DNA of 64,000 nt from an uncultured Tateyamaria sp. GTDB lineage: Bacteria; Pseudomonadota; Alphaproteobacteria; Rhodobacterales; Rhodobacteraceae. The notes beneath the pieces are model-generated. The model made no database searches and was not told the origin of the DNA. It saw only the letters and a list, made by a program, of their open reading frames with translations. Shown piece by piece: positions 16,490 to 25,605 of the stretch. Positions within the stretch are counted from its first letter, which is position 1. The number at the start of each line of letters is the position of its first letter. The stretch is taken from NCBI RefSeq assembly GCF_947487805.1, contig NZ_CANKXW010000003.1:62001-126000 (forward strand). Direction: 5' to 3'. The translations under genes were made by a program, and so were the position numbers.

Positions 16490-17746
16490 ATGCCCCTGAC
16501 ACCTTCCTGGGTCGCAAGCGCGAACGACGCCGACAGCGATTTTCCCCTCAACAACCTCCCCTACGGCGTGTTTTCAACTGATACCCTCGATGCGCGCTGC
16601 GGCGTGGCCATCGGTGACATGGTCCTCGACATGGCCGAGGCCGAGGCGCAGGGCATCATCGACCTCACCGACGAGCCGCTCTTTGACGTGCCGTTCTGGA
16701 ACGAGCTGATGGAACAGGGCCCCGCGGTCTGGACCGCCCTGCGCAACCGCCTGACCGACCTGCTGGCCGAAGGGGCCAAGGACCGCGCGCTGGTCGAGCC
16801 GCTGCTGGTGCCCATGGCCGACGCGGCGCTGCATATGCCGCTTGTGGTGTCGGAGTTCACCGATTTCTACGCCGGGCGCCACCACGCCACAAATGTGGGC
16901 ACCATGTTCCGGGGCGCAGAAAACGCGCTGCCGCCCAACTGGCTGCACATCCCCATCGGATATAACGGGCGCGCGTCCTCGGTGGTGGTGTCCGGCACCG
17001 ACATCCGCCGCCCCTGGGGTCAGCTGAAATCCCCTGACCACGCCACGCCTGCCTTCCTGCCTTGCCGGCGCTTCGATCTGGAGCTCGAGATGGGCGCCAT
17101 CGTCGGCATGGCCTCGGACGGGCCCATCACCGTGGCCGAGGCGGACGCCGCCATCTTCGGCTACGTGCTGCTGAACGACTGGTCCGCCCGCGATATCCAG
17201 GCCTGGGAATACCAACCGCTCGGTCCGTTTCAGGCCAAGGCCACCGCGACCTCGATCTCGCCCTGGATCGTGACCAAGGCAGCCCTTGAACCCTTCCGCA
17301 CGGACACGCCCGCGCGCGAATTCGAATTGCTGGATCACCTCAAGGACAGCGGGCCGATGCTCTACGACATCGCGCTGGACATCACACTCGCGCCGCAGGG
17401 CAAGACCGCGACCACCATCGCCCGGACCAACTACAGCCAGATGTACTATTCCGCCGCCCAGCAACTTGCGCATCACGCGACCTCGGGCTGCCCGATGAAT
17501 GTGGGCGATCTGCTGGGCTCAGGCACCATCTCCGGGCCGACCAAACCCGAACGCGGCAGCCTGCTGGAACTCAGCTGGGGCGGCAAGGAACCCCTCACGC
17601 TCGACACCGGAGACACCCGCACCTTCCTCGAGGACGGCGACAGGCTGACCCTGTCCGGCGCGGCCCATGGCGACGGCTACCGCGTGGGCTTTGGCACCTG
17701 CACAGGCACCATCCTGCCCGCCCTCACCGATCCGTTTGCACGCTGA
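16490..17746 (+). CDS. fahA: fumarylacetoacetase
   Basis: 418 residues. FAH hydrolyses fumarylacetoacetate to fumarate and acetoacetate, the last step of tyrosine breakdown. The metal and catalytic motif EFTDFYAGRHHATNVG, the IPIGYNGRASSVVVSGT site, LELEMGAIVG and LLNDWSARDIQAWEYQPLGPF are all present. It is separated from hmgA by 87 bp containing a REP-like hairpin, so the two may be expressed at different levels from one transcript. Confidence 0.97.
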   Translation: MPLTPSWVASANDADSDFPLNNLPYGVFSTDTLDARCGVAIGDMVLDMAEAEAQGIIDLTDEPLFDVPFWNELMEQGPAVWTALRNRLTDLLAEGAKDRALVEPLLVPMADAALHMPLVVSEFTDFYAGRHHATNVGTMFRGAENALPPNWLHIPIGYNGRASSVVVSGTDIRRPWGQLKSPDHATPAFLPCRRFDLELEMGAIVGMASDGPITVAEADAAIFGYVLLNDWSARDIQAWEYQPLGPFQAKATATSISPWIVTKAALEPFRTDTPAREFELLDHLKDSGPMLYDIALDITLAPQGKTATTIARTNYSQMYYSAAQQLAHHATSGCPMNVGDLLGSGTISGPTKPERGSLLELSWGGKEPLTLDTGDTRTFLEDGDRLTLSGAAHGDGYRVGFGTCTGTILPALTDPFAR

Positions 17747-17765
17747 TGCCCCTTCCTTTCGCACC

Positions 17766-17808
17766 AAATACCTCGGGGGAGGCGCACCGCGCCGGGGGCA
17801 GCGCCCCC
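17766..17808. repeat. two-hairpin GC-rich intergenic element
   Basis: AAATACCTCGGGGGAGGCGC is followed by hairpin GGCGC-ACC-GCGCC and then GGGGGC-AGC-GCCCCC (17794-17808). Elements of this form downstream of genes are familiar in Roseobacter-group genomes. Only one copy was noticed in this window. It may act as the fahA terminator. Confidence 0.5.
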
Positions 17809-17834
17809 ACCCGACCTCACAGGCTGCGCAGCGT

Positions 17835-18044
17835 ATGAGTAACAAATACGGCCCCACCCGCGGCGATCTGAAATTCCGGCTGGCGGTGTCGCTGATCGGT
17901 CTTGCCATGGTGGCGGGCGCGCTGGCCTATCGCGGCCTGCCGCAGGGGCCCGGCGGGTGGGAGGCGATCGGACTCGGCACCCTGTTTTTCGGCGGCACCC
18001 TGCTCTGGACGCTGCGCAAGCTGATACGCCGCGACCACAGCTAG
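17835..18044 (+). CDS. small two-helix membrane protein
   Basis: 69 residues from ATG 17835. A basic N-terminus (SNKYGPTRGDLKFR) is followed by two hydrophobic segments at about 16-32 and 43-60 and a basic end (LRKLIRRDHS), predicting a hairpin in the inner membrane with both ends inside. No family recognised. It overlaps the convergent RidA gene by 4 bases. Confidence 0.6.
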   Translation: MSNKYGPTRGDLKFRLAVSLIGLAMVAGALAYRGLPQGPGGWEAIGLGTLFFGGTLLWTLRKLIRRDHS

Positions 18045-18430
18045 GGGGCTGCGGCCCAGACCTCGATCTCGACCACGAATTCGGGCCGCGTGAATCCCGA
18101 CACGATCAACAGGGTCGAACTGGGCAGCACATCGCTCGCGGCCAGAAACGCATCCCGCGCCCGCATGTACCCGGCCATATGCGCACGGTCCGTGACAAAG
18201 GCGCTCACATGGCACACGTCCGCCGCCCCCATGCCCGCCTCTTGCAAAATGGCGGTGATGTTGTCGAAACAGATCCGCGCCTGCGCCTCTGCGCCATCGG
18301 GCACCGTCCCGTCCTGCGCCAGCCCCAATTGCCCGGAGGTGCGCACGACGCGGTGACCGGCGGGCAGTTCTACGCCGTGCGAATAGCGGGCAAAGGGCGG
18401 GGCGATGCGGTCAGGGTTCAGCGATCTCAT
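18041..18430 (-). CDS. RidA/YjgF/UK114-family protein
   Basis: 129 residues, the family length. Members form trimers and often hydrolyse reactive enamine/imine intermediates. Recognisable are VVRTSGQLGLAQDGTVPDGAEAQARICFDNI, the AGMGAADVCHVSAFVTD strand and the end FVVEIEVWAAA. The arginine that binds the substrate carboxylate in RidA proper is one position out of register here (SGFTRPEF), so this may be a Rid subfamily with a different substrate. It is divergent from the glutamine amidotransferase operon and could serve the same pathway. Confidence 0.85.
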   Translation of the reverse strand: MRSLNPDRIAPPFARYSHGVELPAGHRVVRTSGQLGLAQDGTVPDGAEAQARICFDNITAILQEAGMGAADVCHVSAFVTDRAHMAGYMRARDAFLAASDVLPSSTLLIVSGFTRPEFVVEIEVWAAAP

Positions 18431-18538
18431 GACACTACACTTGCGCGGCGGAGAAAAATTTGAAACCCTTGGCCTAAATCTCTGGCACAGATTTCGATCT
18501 CAAGGGCCGCTGACATCCACTTGCAAACGGAGCAAGCA

Positions 18539-19246
18539 ATGGACAAGCGACTTTTGTGCCTGCGCCACGGCGATGGCCCCATGGACGACCGGATCACTAC
18601 ATGGTGCGGGGCGCATCAGGTGCGCTGCGATGCGCGCCGCGCGTGGCAGGGCGATGATCTGGGGCAGGTCACCGACGACCTTGCCGGGGTCGTGGTCTAT
18701 GGCGGCAACTACAACGCCTATGACACTGAATTGCACCCGTTCCTCAACGCGGAATACCGCATCATCGACGCGGCCATGACCGCGGGCGTGCCGCTGTTGG
18801 GGCTGTGCCAGGGCGCACAGATGATTGCCCACCACATGGGGGCCTTTGCCGGTGCGCCGGATCATGGCAACCACGAGTTCGGCTGGTACGAGGTCACCCC
18901 GACGCCGGCAGGCGCAGGGATGTTCGCGGAAACCCAGCATTTCGCGCAAGCGCATTTCCACACCTTCGGCATCCCCGACGGGGCCACGCATCTGGCGCGC
19001 AGTGCGCTTTTCGAGAACCAGGCCTTTGCCGTGGGCGACAACGTACTGGCCTTTCAGTTTCACCCCGAACAGACCATTGCCGGGTTCCAGCGCTGGATGG
19101 CGCGGGGTGAGGGTTGGGGCCGCTATGCCGAACCGGGTGTGCAGAGTAAGTCCGAACAGACCCGCCTGATGCTGGAGCACGACGCAGCGCAGGGCGCGTG
19201 GTTTCGCGGCGTGCTCGACACATTTTTTGCTGGTGCGCTGCGGTGA
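18539..19246 (+). CDS. class I glutamine amidotransferase (GATase1-like)
   Basis: 235 residues. A complete catalytic triad is visible: nucleophile Cys 90 in LLGLCQGAQM and His 175/Glu 177 in AFQFHPEQ. This fold takes ammonia from glutamine or hydrolyses gamma-glutamyl bonds. It resembles the stand-alone GMP-synthase-like amidotransferases found in catabolic operons. ATG 18539 has GGAG 9 bases upstream. It overlaps the next gene by GTGA, so the four genes 18539-22690 form one transcript. The ammonia acceptor is unknown. Confidence 0.82.
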   Translation: MDKRLLCLRHGDGPMDDRITTWCGAHQVRCDARRAWQGDDLGQVTDDLAGVVVYGGNYNAYDTELHPFLNAEYRIIDAAMTAGVPLLGLCQGAQMIAHHMGAFAGAPDHGNHEFGWYEVTPTPAGAGMFAETQHFAQAHFHTFGIPDGATHLARSALFENQAFAVGDNVLAFQFHPEQTIAGFQRWMARGEGWGRYAEPGVQSKSEQTRLMLEHDAAQGAWFRGVLDTFFAGALR

Positions 19247-20418
19247 ACATCCTTGTCCCGCACAGTGTGATTGCCGCGCCCACGGCCTTTGGCGGAAGGC
19301 CGCAGGGCGATTGCCTGCACGGCACGCCCGTGGTTCGCGGGGGCCGTCTGATAGGCCTGGCCCCACCCGAGGGTGCCGCGACACAGATGATCCTGCCCCG
19401 CCTGACAGAGCCGCATTGCCATCTGGACAAATGCCACACCATCGCCCGGCTGGGGCAGGTCGGCGGCGATCTGCGCCATGCCATCGCGCGGCAATACGAG
19501 GACAAGGCCAACTGGACCGAAGACGATCTGCGCACCCGTGCGTCACGCGGTCTGGCCGAGGCACAGGCCAACGGGTGCCACTTCATCCGGTCGCATGTGG
19601 ACTGGGGCGACGGCCCTGCCCCGCCGCTCAGCTGGTCGGTGCTGACGGATTTGGCCGAGGACACGCCCGGCCTGCAACTGGCCGCGCTGATCGGTGTGAA
19701 CCAATGGGCCGATGCCGATTTCGCGGCACAGGCCGCCGCCGCGGTTGCCCGAACGGGCGGTGTGCTGGGCGCCTTTGTGCTGGACCATGACCGGATGCAG
19801 GATGGGCTGACGCAGATCTTTGCCGCCGCCCGCCGCCATGACCTGATACTGGATTTCCACGTCGACGAGGGCCTTGGCGATTTCAACGGGTTGGAAGCCA
19901 TCGCGGACATGGCGCTGGCAACCGGGTTCGACGGGCCGATCCTGTGCGGCCATGCGGTCAGCCTGATGGACCGCAGCCCGCATGATTTCGCCCGCATCGC
20001 CGACAAATGCGCGCGGGCGGGCATCACCGTCTGCACCCTGCCCGTGACCAACCTGTACCTGCAAGGGCGGGTGGACGGCACTCCGGACCGGCGCGGCATC
20101 ACCCGCCTGCGCGAATTGCGGGCCGCGGGTGTGCGCGTGGTCGTGGGGTCGGACAATGTGGCCGATGCGTTCTGCCCGCTGGGAGCGCATGATCCGCGCG
20201 CAGCGCTGGCGCTGGCCTGTGTAACGGCGCATCTCGATCCGCCTTTGGGCGACTGGCTGCCCGCGATCACGACGGATGCGACCGTGGCGCTTGGCCACCC
20301 GGCGGGCCATGTGGACGGGGCCGCGCTGACGGATCTGCTGACCTGCGAGGTGACCCACACCGCCAACCTCATATCCGGGCGAACCGTCCTGCGACCGGCA
20401 CGGGAGACACTCACATGA
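19243..20418 (+). CDS. cytosine-deaminase-like amidohydrolase
   Basis: 391 residues from a GTG start that overlaps the previous stop. The metal-dependent amidohydrolase motifs are present: LTEPHCHLDKCHT (about 55-66), DFHVDEG, LCGHAVSL and VVGSDNVADAFCPLG. This set matches the cytosine deaminase/CodA-like branch, which deaminates or hydrolyses cyclic amidines. The order with an amidotransferase, an oxidase and a dioxygenase suggests breakdown of an unidentified nitrogen-containing compound. Confidence 0.82.
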   Translation: MNILVPHSVIAAPTAFGGRPQGDCLHGTPVVRGGRLIGLAPPEGAATQMILPRLTEPHCHLDKCHTIARLGQVGGDLRHAIARQYEDKANWTEDDLRTRASRGLAEAQANGCHFIRSHVDWGDGPAPPLSWSVLTDLAEDTPGLQLAALIGVNQWADADFAAQAAAAVARTGGVLGAFVLDHDRMQDGLTQIFAAARRHDLILDFHVDEGLGDFNGLEAIADMALATGFDGPILCGHAVSLMDRSPHDFARIADKCARAGITVCTLPVTNLYLQGRVDGTPDRRGITRLRELRAAGVRVVVGSDNVADAFCPLGAHDPRAALALACVTAHLDPPLGDWLPAITTDATVALGHPAGHVDGAALTDLLTCEVTHTANLISGRTVLRPARETLT

Positions 20419-21821
20419 CCTCGATCTCTGGCAAGACCGACATCGATTGGACCGCCTTTGCCGCCGACCTGGCCCCGGTCGAGACGATCACCGAACCCGT
20501 GCTGATCAAAAAGCGCAGCCGCGATTTCTTTTGGTATTCGCCGATCCTGAACGCGGCACTCAAACGCTGCTTTGGCGATCTGGTGGCGCGGCCTAAAACA
20601 CCCGAGGAAATGGCCCATACGCTTGCCGTGGCCTATGCCCATGACGCGCCCGTCGTGGTGCGCGGTGGCGGGACCGGCAATTACGGGCAGGCGGTGCCGA
20701 TGGCGGGCGGGCTGATCATCGACACCACCGCGATGGCGGGCGTCACAGAGATCGGCGACGGGCAGGTGACCGCGCTGGCCGGGACGCTGATGGCGGACAT
20801 CAACGCAGCCCTTGCGCCGTCAGGGCAGGAGATGGCGATGTTCCCGTCCACCCAGGACATCGCGACCATCGGCGGCTTTGTCGCAGGCGGCAGTGCGGGC
20901 ATTGGATCCGTGGCCAACGGCGCGCTGCGCGATCCAGGCAACCTGATCGCGCTGACCGCGCTGTCGGTAGAGGAAATGCCCCGCGCGCGGGTTTTCGAAG
21001 GGGAGGACACGCTGCACATCCATCATGCGTGGGGCCTGAACGGAGTGATCACGGACGTGACCCTGCGTACGGTTCCCAAGCGCGACTGGGTTGGCTGTAT
21101 CGTGACATTTGATGCCTATGAAACTGCCTACGCCGCGGGCCACGCCATCGCCCTGGCCGAGGATATCGCGGCCAAGCTGGTTACGACGGTGGATGCGCGT
21201 ATCTGCGCCTATTTCCCCAAGCTTGAGGGGCATATCCGCGCGGGCAAGCACCTGCTCGTGTCGATGATTCCGGCCGAAGACCGGGCCGCGTTCGAAGCGC
21301 TGACGCAGGGCCATGGCGGACAGATCGACTTGATGCTGACCGATGCGGAACGCCGGGCACTGGGCCTGCCGCACGTGTTCGACTTCAGCTATAACCACAC
21401 GACGTTGCAAGTGCTCAAGGCCGACCGCAGCGCCACCTACCAGCAGGTGGGGTGCCCGGTGCCGCCCGATCCGGCGGCCATCGCGGCCCTGCGGCCCAAG
21501 CTGGGCGATGATGTCTGGATGCACCACGAATTTGCCCGCGTGGGCGGCGATATCGTCACTTTTGACTTGCCGATCATCTGGTTCACCAGCCCCGAACGGC
21601 TGGCCGAGATCAACGACACCTACGAGGCGAACGGTTTCCCGGTTTACGACGCACATACGTGGAACGTCGAAGGCGGTGGGCTCAAGGCCGACTACACCCA
21701 CCTTGCCTGGAAAAAGCGGATGGATCCCAAGGGCCTGCTGAACAGCCCGAAATCCAGGTTCTGGGACGCCGTCAAACACCTCAGCCCCGAAGACATTGCC
21801 GCCAAGGGAGATGCCACATGA
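20415..21821 (+). CDS. FAD-linked oxidase (PCMH/VAO type)
   Basis: 468 residues. The N-terminal FAD-binding domain has PKTPEEMAHTLAVAYAHDAPVVVRGGGTGNYGQAVP and IATIGGFVAGGSAGIGSVANG, typical of GlcD/VAO-type oxidases and dehydrogenases. The C-terminal half is less conserved and ends AWKKRMDPKGLLNSPKSRFW, as in family members. It overlaps both neighbours by ATGA. Such enzymes oxidise hydroxy acids, alcohols or amines; the substrate here is unknown. Confidence 0.85.
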   Translation: MTSISGKTDIDWTAFAADLAPVETITEPVLIKKRSRDFFWYSPILNAALKRCFGDLVARPKTPEEMAHTLAVAYAHDAPVVVRGGGTGNYGQAVPMAGGLIIDTTAMAGVTEIGDGQVTALAGTLMADINAALAPSGQEMAMFPSTQDIATIGGFVAGGSAGIGSVANGALRDPGNLIALTALSVEEMPRARVFEGEDTLHIHHAWGLNGVITDVTLRTVPKRDWVGCIVTFDAYETAYAAGHAIALAEDIAAKLVTTVDARICAYFPKLEGHIRAGKHLLVSMIPAEDRAAFEALTQGHGGQIDLMLTDAERRALGLPHVFDFSYNHTTLQVLKADRSATYQQVGCPVPPDPAAIAALRPKLGDDVWMHHEFARVGGDIVTFDLPIIWFTSPERLAEINDTYEANGFPVYDAHTWNVEGGGLKADYTHLAWKKRMDPKGLLNSPKSRFWDAVKHLSPEDIAAKGDAT

Positions 21822-22690
21822 GAACCACACCGCTCACCGACCGGTTCGGGGTAGAAGTGCACGACATGGATCTGAGCACCATCGAAGATGCAGGATACCG
21901 CACCTTGCGCGGATTGTTCGAAGAGCACTCCGTTCTGCTCCTCCGCAGCCAGTCGCTGGACGACGCAGCCCGTATCCGGCTGGCCCGACGCTTTGGCCCG
22001 ATCGAGGATCGTCTGGCCGATGAACGCCCCGCGGACGAGGATTTTGCCGTGCCGCAGGTCAGCAACGTACGGGAGGATGGCAGCCTGACAGGCGAGATGG
22101 ACCTGCACAGCCTGCACCTGAAGGCCAACATGCTGTGGCATGCCGACAGCACCTTCATGCCCACGCCTGCGCTGACCAATATCCTGACGGCGCGGGTGGT
22201 GACCAAAACCGGCGGCGCGACAGAACTGGCGTCCACCCGTGCGGGATGGGCAGACATGCCGGAAACACTGCGCGCGCAGGTGCGTGACACCGGGTTCTGG
22301 CACCGCTATGCCCACAGCCGCGCGCGGATCAGCCCGGAGCTGGCGCAACTGCCCATGTTTCACAAATGGCCTGACCAGCTGTGGCGCGCGGTCTGGCGCA
22401 ACCCGGTCAACGGGCGCGATGCGCTGTATATCGCCAGCCACGCCTTTGCGGTGCACGGGCAGGACAAGGACACAGGTGCCGCACTTATCGACAGATTGAT
22501 CGAATTCACGACCCAACCGCAATTTGTCTATGCCCACCAGTGGCAGGTCGGAGATGTCCTGATTTGGGACCAAAGGGCGGTTTTGCACCGTGGGACGGCG
22601 TGGAATCACAACGAACCTCGAGTTTTATCCAGTATTTGTATTTCCGCGACCCCGGAAGATGGGGTTGACGCCATGCGCCTGATCGTTTGA
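21818..22690 (+). CDS. TauD/TfdA-family 2-oxoglutarate dioxygenase
   Basis: 290 residues. Iron ligands appear in MLWHADSTF (His 108, Asp 110) and in VLHRGTAWNH (His 257); the 2-oxoglutarate-binding Arg follows at about 268. The family hydroxylates sulfonates, aryloxyacetates and other small acids with release of CO2 and succinate. It is the last gene of the coupled operon with amidotransferase, amidohydrolase and FAD oxidase and is followed by a gene for a solute-binding protein. Confidence 0.86.
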   Translation: MRTTPLTDRFGVEVHDMDLSTIEDAGYRTLRGLFEEHSVLLLRSQSLDDAARIRLARRFGPIEDRLADERPADEDFAVPQVSNVREDGSLTGEMDLHSLHLKANMLWHADSTFMPTPALTNILTARVVTKTGGATELASTRAGWADMPETLRAQVRDTGFWHRYAHSRARISPELAQLPMFHKWPDQLWRAVWRNPVNGRDALYIASHAFAVHGQDKDTGAALIDRLIEFTTQPQFVYAHQWQVGDVLIWDQRAVLHRGTAWNHNEPRVLSSICISATPEDGVDAMRLIV

Positions 22691-22781
22691 ACTTTGGGCG
22701 TCCCCCGCAAGGGGAGGCGATATAATCGCAGGTCAACTGCAACACCGAAAAGGCGGGGCACTCACCTCCGCCGAACAAGGG

Positions 22782-22797
22782 CGCGACATATGTCGCG
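22782..22797. promoter_or_regulatory. 16-bp perfect palindrome before the solute-binding protein gene
   Basis: CGCGACATATGTCGCG is fully self-complementary and lies 21 bp before ATG 22819. It may be an operator or an mRNA hairpin. A smaller CCCC-GCAA-GGGG hairpin near 22703-22715 may attenuate transcription from the upstream operon. Confidence 0.45.
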
Positions 22798-22818
22798 ACG
22801 CCAACAGAGAGGAAGAAC

Positions 22819-24474
22819 ATGACCTTTGTAACCCGTACCGGCAAACCGCTGCCTCAATCCGTTGTGGATTCGGCCGCCAAAGTCGGCACCGACGCGGTCA
22901 ACCGCCGTGAATTCCTGGCCATCGCCAGCGCGTTCGGCGCCACGGCTGCCACAGCCTATGGCATGCTGGGCACTGCTGCACCGGCCATGGCCGACGGCCA
23001 CAAGACCGGCGGCACGGTCCGCATCCAGCAGGAAGTCCGCGGCCTCAAGGATCCGCGCACCTATGACTGGAGCCAGATCGCCAACGTATCGCGCGGTTGG
23101 CTGGAATACCTCGTCAGCTATGAAAATGACGGCACGTTCAAACCGCAGCTGCTCGAAAGCTGGGAAATCAACGACGACGCCACGGTCTACACGCTGAATG
23201 TCCGCAAGGGCGTCAAGTGGAACAACGGCGACGATTTCACCGCAGAAGACGTGGCGCGCAATATCGCGGGCTGGTGTGAAAAAGACGTCGAAGGCAACTC
23301 GATGGCGGGACGTTTCGCGACCCTGATCGACGCAGATACGGGCAAGGCCATCGACGGCGGCATCGAAGTGGTCGACAGCCACACCGTCAAGCTGAACCTG
23401 CCTACCTCCGACATCTCGCTGATCCCCGGCATGGCCGACTACCCGGCGGCCATCGTCCACCCGGACACATCGCTGGAAAACATCGACAACCCCATCGGCA
23501 CAGGTCCCTACCTGCCCGAAACGCTCGAAGTGGGCGTCAAGGCCGTGCTGGTCCGCAACGAGGACCACACATGGTGGAACGCCGGCAATGGCGCATATCT
23601 CGACCGGATCGAATACATCGATTACGGCACCGACCCGTCGGCCTTTGTCGCCGCGGCCGAAGCCGAAGAGATCGACATGACCTACTCGATCGAGGGTGAG
23701 TTCATCGACATCTTCGACACGCTGGATGGCTGGGTGAACAACGAGATCGTGACCGCCGCGACCATCGTGATCCGCCCCAACCAGCTGGCCGAAGTCGATG
23801 GCAAGAAGCCCTATGCCGACGCGCGCGTCCGTCAGGCCATCACCATGGCCGTGGACAACGAAGTGCTGCTCGAGCTGGGCTATGCCGGTCGCGGCATTCC
23901 TGCCGAAAACCACCACGTGGGCCCGATGCACCCGGAATACGCGGAAATCGCACCGCGCAAGGTGGACCCCGCAGCGGCCAAGGCCCTGATGGACGAAGCC
24001 GGCATGGGTGATTTCGAGCACGAGCTGATCTCGATCGACGATGCGTGGCGCAAGGACACCACCGACGCGGTCGCGGCACAGCTGCGTGACGCGGGCATCA
24101 AGGTCAAGCGGACAATCCTGCCCGGCTCGACCTTCTGGAACGACTGGGCGAAATACCCGTTCAGCTCGACCAACTGGAACCACCGCCCCCTCGGCGTGCA
24201 GATCTGGGCCCTGGCCTACCGCACCGGCGAGGCATGGAACGAATTCGGCTATTCCAACCCCGAATTTGACGCGCTGCTGGAAAAAGCGCTGGCCACGGCC
24301 GATGTCGAGGCGCGCCGCGCCCTGATGGCCGAGGGTCAGGCGATGATCCAGAACGACGGCGTGACGATCCAACCTTACTGGCGTTCGCTCTACAACCACA
24401 CCAAGGACGGTCTGGTTGGCGGCGGCCACCACATCTCGTTCGAGATCCGCCCCGCGGAGCTGGCCTGGACCTGA
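22819..24474 (+). CDS. ABC transporter substrate-binding protein, family 5, Tat-exported
   Basis: 551 residues. A twin-arginine signal ([17 protein letters not shown], about 28-44) follows an unusually long N-terminal stretch of nearly 30 residues. The mature part is a family 5 (peptide/opine/nickel type) binding protein with [37 protein letters not shown] and [18 protein letters not shown]. It is 128 bp after the dioxygenase gene and is followed by a strong terminator, with no permease or ATPase beside it. It may deliver the substrate of the preceding operon to a transporter encoded elsewhere. Confidence 0.9.
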   Translation: MTFVTRTGKPLPQSVVDSAAKVGTDAVNRREFLAIASAFGATAATAYGMLGTAAPAMADGHKTGGTVRIQQEVRGLKDPRTYDWSQIANVSRGWLEYLVSYENDGTFKPQLLESWEINDDATVYTLNVRKGVKWNNGDDFTAEDVARNIAGWCEKDVEGNSMAGRFATLIDADTGKAIDGGIEVVDSHTVKLNLPTSDISLIPGMADYPAAIVHPDTSLENIDNPIGTGPYLPETLEVGVKAVLVRNEDHTWWNAGNGAYLDRIEYIDYGTDPSAFVAAAEAEEIDMTYSIEGEFIDIFDTLDGWVNNEIVTAATIVIRPNQLAEVDGKKPYADARVRQAITMAVDNEVLLELGYAGRGIPAENHHVGPMHPEYAEIAPRKVDPAAAKALMDEAGMGDFEHELISIDDAWRKDTTDAVAAQLRDAGIKVKRTILPGSTFWNDWAKYPFSSTNWNHRPLGVQIWALAYRTGEAWNEFGYSNPEFDALLEKALATADVEARRALMAEGQAMIQNDGVTIQPYWRSLYNHTKDGLVGGGHHISFEIRPAELAWT

Positions 24475-24494
24475 TCCAAGCCAAATCGATATCG

Positions 24495-24523
24495 AAAGGG
24501 CCGCCACCGTGCGGCCCTTTTTT
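24495..24523 (+). terminator. rho-independent terminator after the binding-protein gene
   Basis: AAAGGGCCGC (24495-24504) pairs with GCGGCCCTTT (24511-24520); the T run extends to 24523. Confidence 0.9.
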
Positions 24524-24581
24524 ATGGAAGCCCCCGAAACATCGCCTCACACGAGACCCCACAACACGCAAAGGCCACATC

Positions 24582-25067
24582 ATGGAAACGACACTGCTGG
24601 CCGCGCAAGCCTTGGCCACTGCCCTGATCGCCGCATGGCTGACACTGGGGGTGCGCGACAATATCCTTCACCCGGCCGTCAACGAAACCTACACCGCCGA
24701 GGTGATGGAGATGACCCGCATGCGCGTCGACTACCCCGACGCATTTGCCCACGTGGCCCATCGCGCCATCACGAACCGCACGCTGCAACGCTGGGCCTTC
24801 CGCGCGGTGGTGACGGCTGAACTGCTGGCTACTCTCGTTCTCTGGGCGGGCACGCTTCTTTTGGCCCTCGCCGCCCTTGGTGCCACTGGCCAGGATCTCG
24901 CACGCAGCCTTGCCCTGTCGGGCGCCATGCTTTTCACCGCCGTCTGGGCCGGGTTCCTGATTGTCGGAAATCACTTCTGCTACTGGTTCTGCCACGAAGG
25001 CGCGCAGAACACGCATTACCAGATGACGCTCTGGGGTGTCGGCACGATGATCCTTCTGGCGCTCTGA
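24582..25067 (+). CDS. DUF2165-type integral membrane protein
   Basis: 161 residues with four hydrophobic segments (about 4-22, 73-97, 108-128, 146-160). The C-terminal signature VGNHFCYWFCHEGAQNTHYQ is characteristic of the uncharacterised DUF2165 membrane family. Stand-alone gene, convergent with the 3HCDH-like gene, with a palindromic repeat between them. No function is known for the family. Confidence 0.78.
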   Translation: METTLLAAQALATALIAAWLTLGVRDNILHPAVNETYTAEVMEMTRMRVDYPDAFAHVAHRAITNRTLQRWAFRAVVTAELLATLVLWAGTLLLALAALGATGQDLARSLALSGAMLFTAVWAGFLIVGNHFCYWFCHEGAQNTHYQMTLWGVGTMILLAL

Positions 25068-25121
25068 CGGGACGGTGGGCGGGGCGTCTTTGCCCGTAAG
25101 GGCAAACAGCGTCCGCACGGC
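25068..25121. repeat. two-stem palindromic element, copy c (between convergent genes)
   Basis: It starts directly after the stop at 25067. Inner hairpin TTTGCCC-GTAA-GGGCAAA (25089-25106) follows a G-rich GGACGGTGGGCGGGGCGTC block. It shares the frame TGACGGGAYGGYGGGCGGGG with copy d at 57098. Confidence 0.75.
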
Positions 25122-25122
25122 G

Positions 25123-25605
25123 TCATGTCTCAATCAAGTCCACAACCCGCACGGCAGGATAGCCCAGTTCTACCACAGCGGCCTGCGGACAGGCCCGCAA
25201 CGCCGTCGCCACTTGGCCGTGCACCAGGGTAACCAGCGCCGCTCCCTCGCACTCGTCGCGCGCCAGCTTCGCAAACCACGCTTCTTCCCGCACCAGATCC
25301 TCGATCAGCGGATCCACCACTGCACCGCCGCCCCCGGGATAGCGGTAAAACCCCCACCCGACGCGGCGGCCCAAACGGCCCTCGTTGACCATGCGGGACA
25401 AGACCGGGGTTGGTGCCGCACCTACGCCGCGCGCGGCCAGAACCACATCCAGCCCAACCAGATCCTGCGCCGCACACGGCCCGATCCCGTAGCCAAAGGC
25501 GACCAGTGCCTCATCCAGTTCCCACGGGTTGCTGTGCCGCAGGATCACATCCTCACAGGCACGCCAGAACCTGTCCTGCAATGGGGTGACAACCGGGGGG
25601 GTCAT
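25123..25605 (-). CDS. stand-alone 3-hydroxyacyl-CoA dehydrogenase C-terminal-domain protein
   Basis: 160 residues. ALVAFGYGIGPCAAQDLVGLDVVLAARG and LVNEG-type VNEGRLGRRVGWGFYRYPGG match the helical C-terminal domain of 3-hydroxyacyl-CoA dehydrogenases, but the NAD-binding Rossmann half is absent. It is coupled to boxR (ATGA) at the end of the aromatic cluster. It could act with a separate NAD-binding subunit, bind CoA esters, or be a degraded remnant. A catalytic role on its own is doubtful. Confidence 0.7.
   Translation of the reverse strand: MTPPVVTPLQDRFWRACEDVILRHSNPWELDEALVAFGYGIGPCAAQDLVGLDVVLAARGVGAAPTPVLSRMVNEGRLGRRVGWGFYRYPGGGGAVVDPLIEDLVREEAWFAKLARDECEGAALVTLVHGQVATALRACPQAAVVELGYPAVRVVDLIET

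Noticed and set aside
22691-22818. Riboswitch between the dioxygenase and binding-protein genes
   Set aside because: Only short simple hairpins and a palindrome are present; no conserved aptamer pattern is recognisable.
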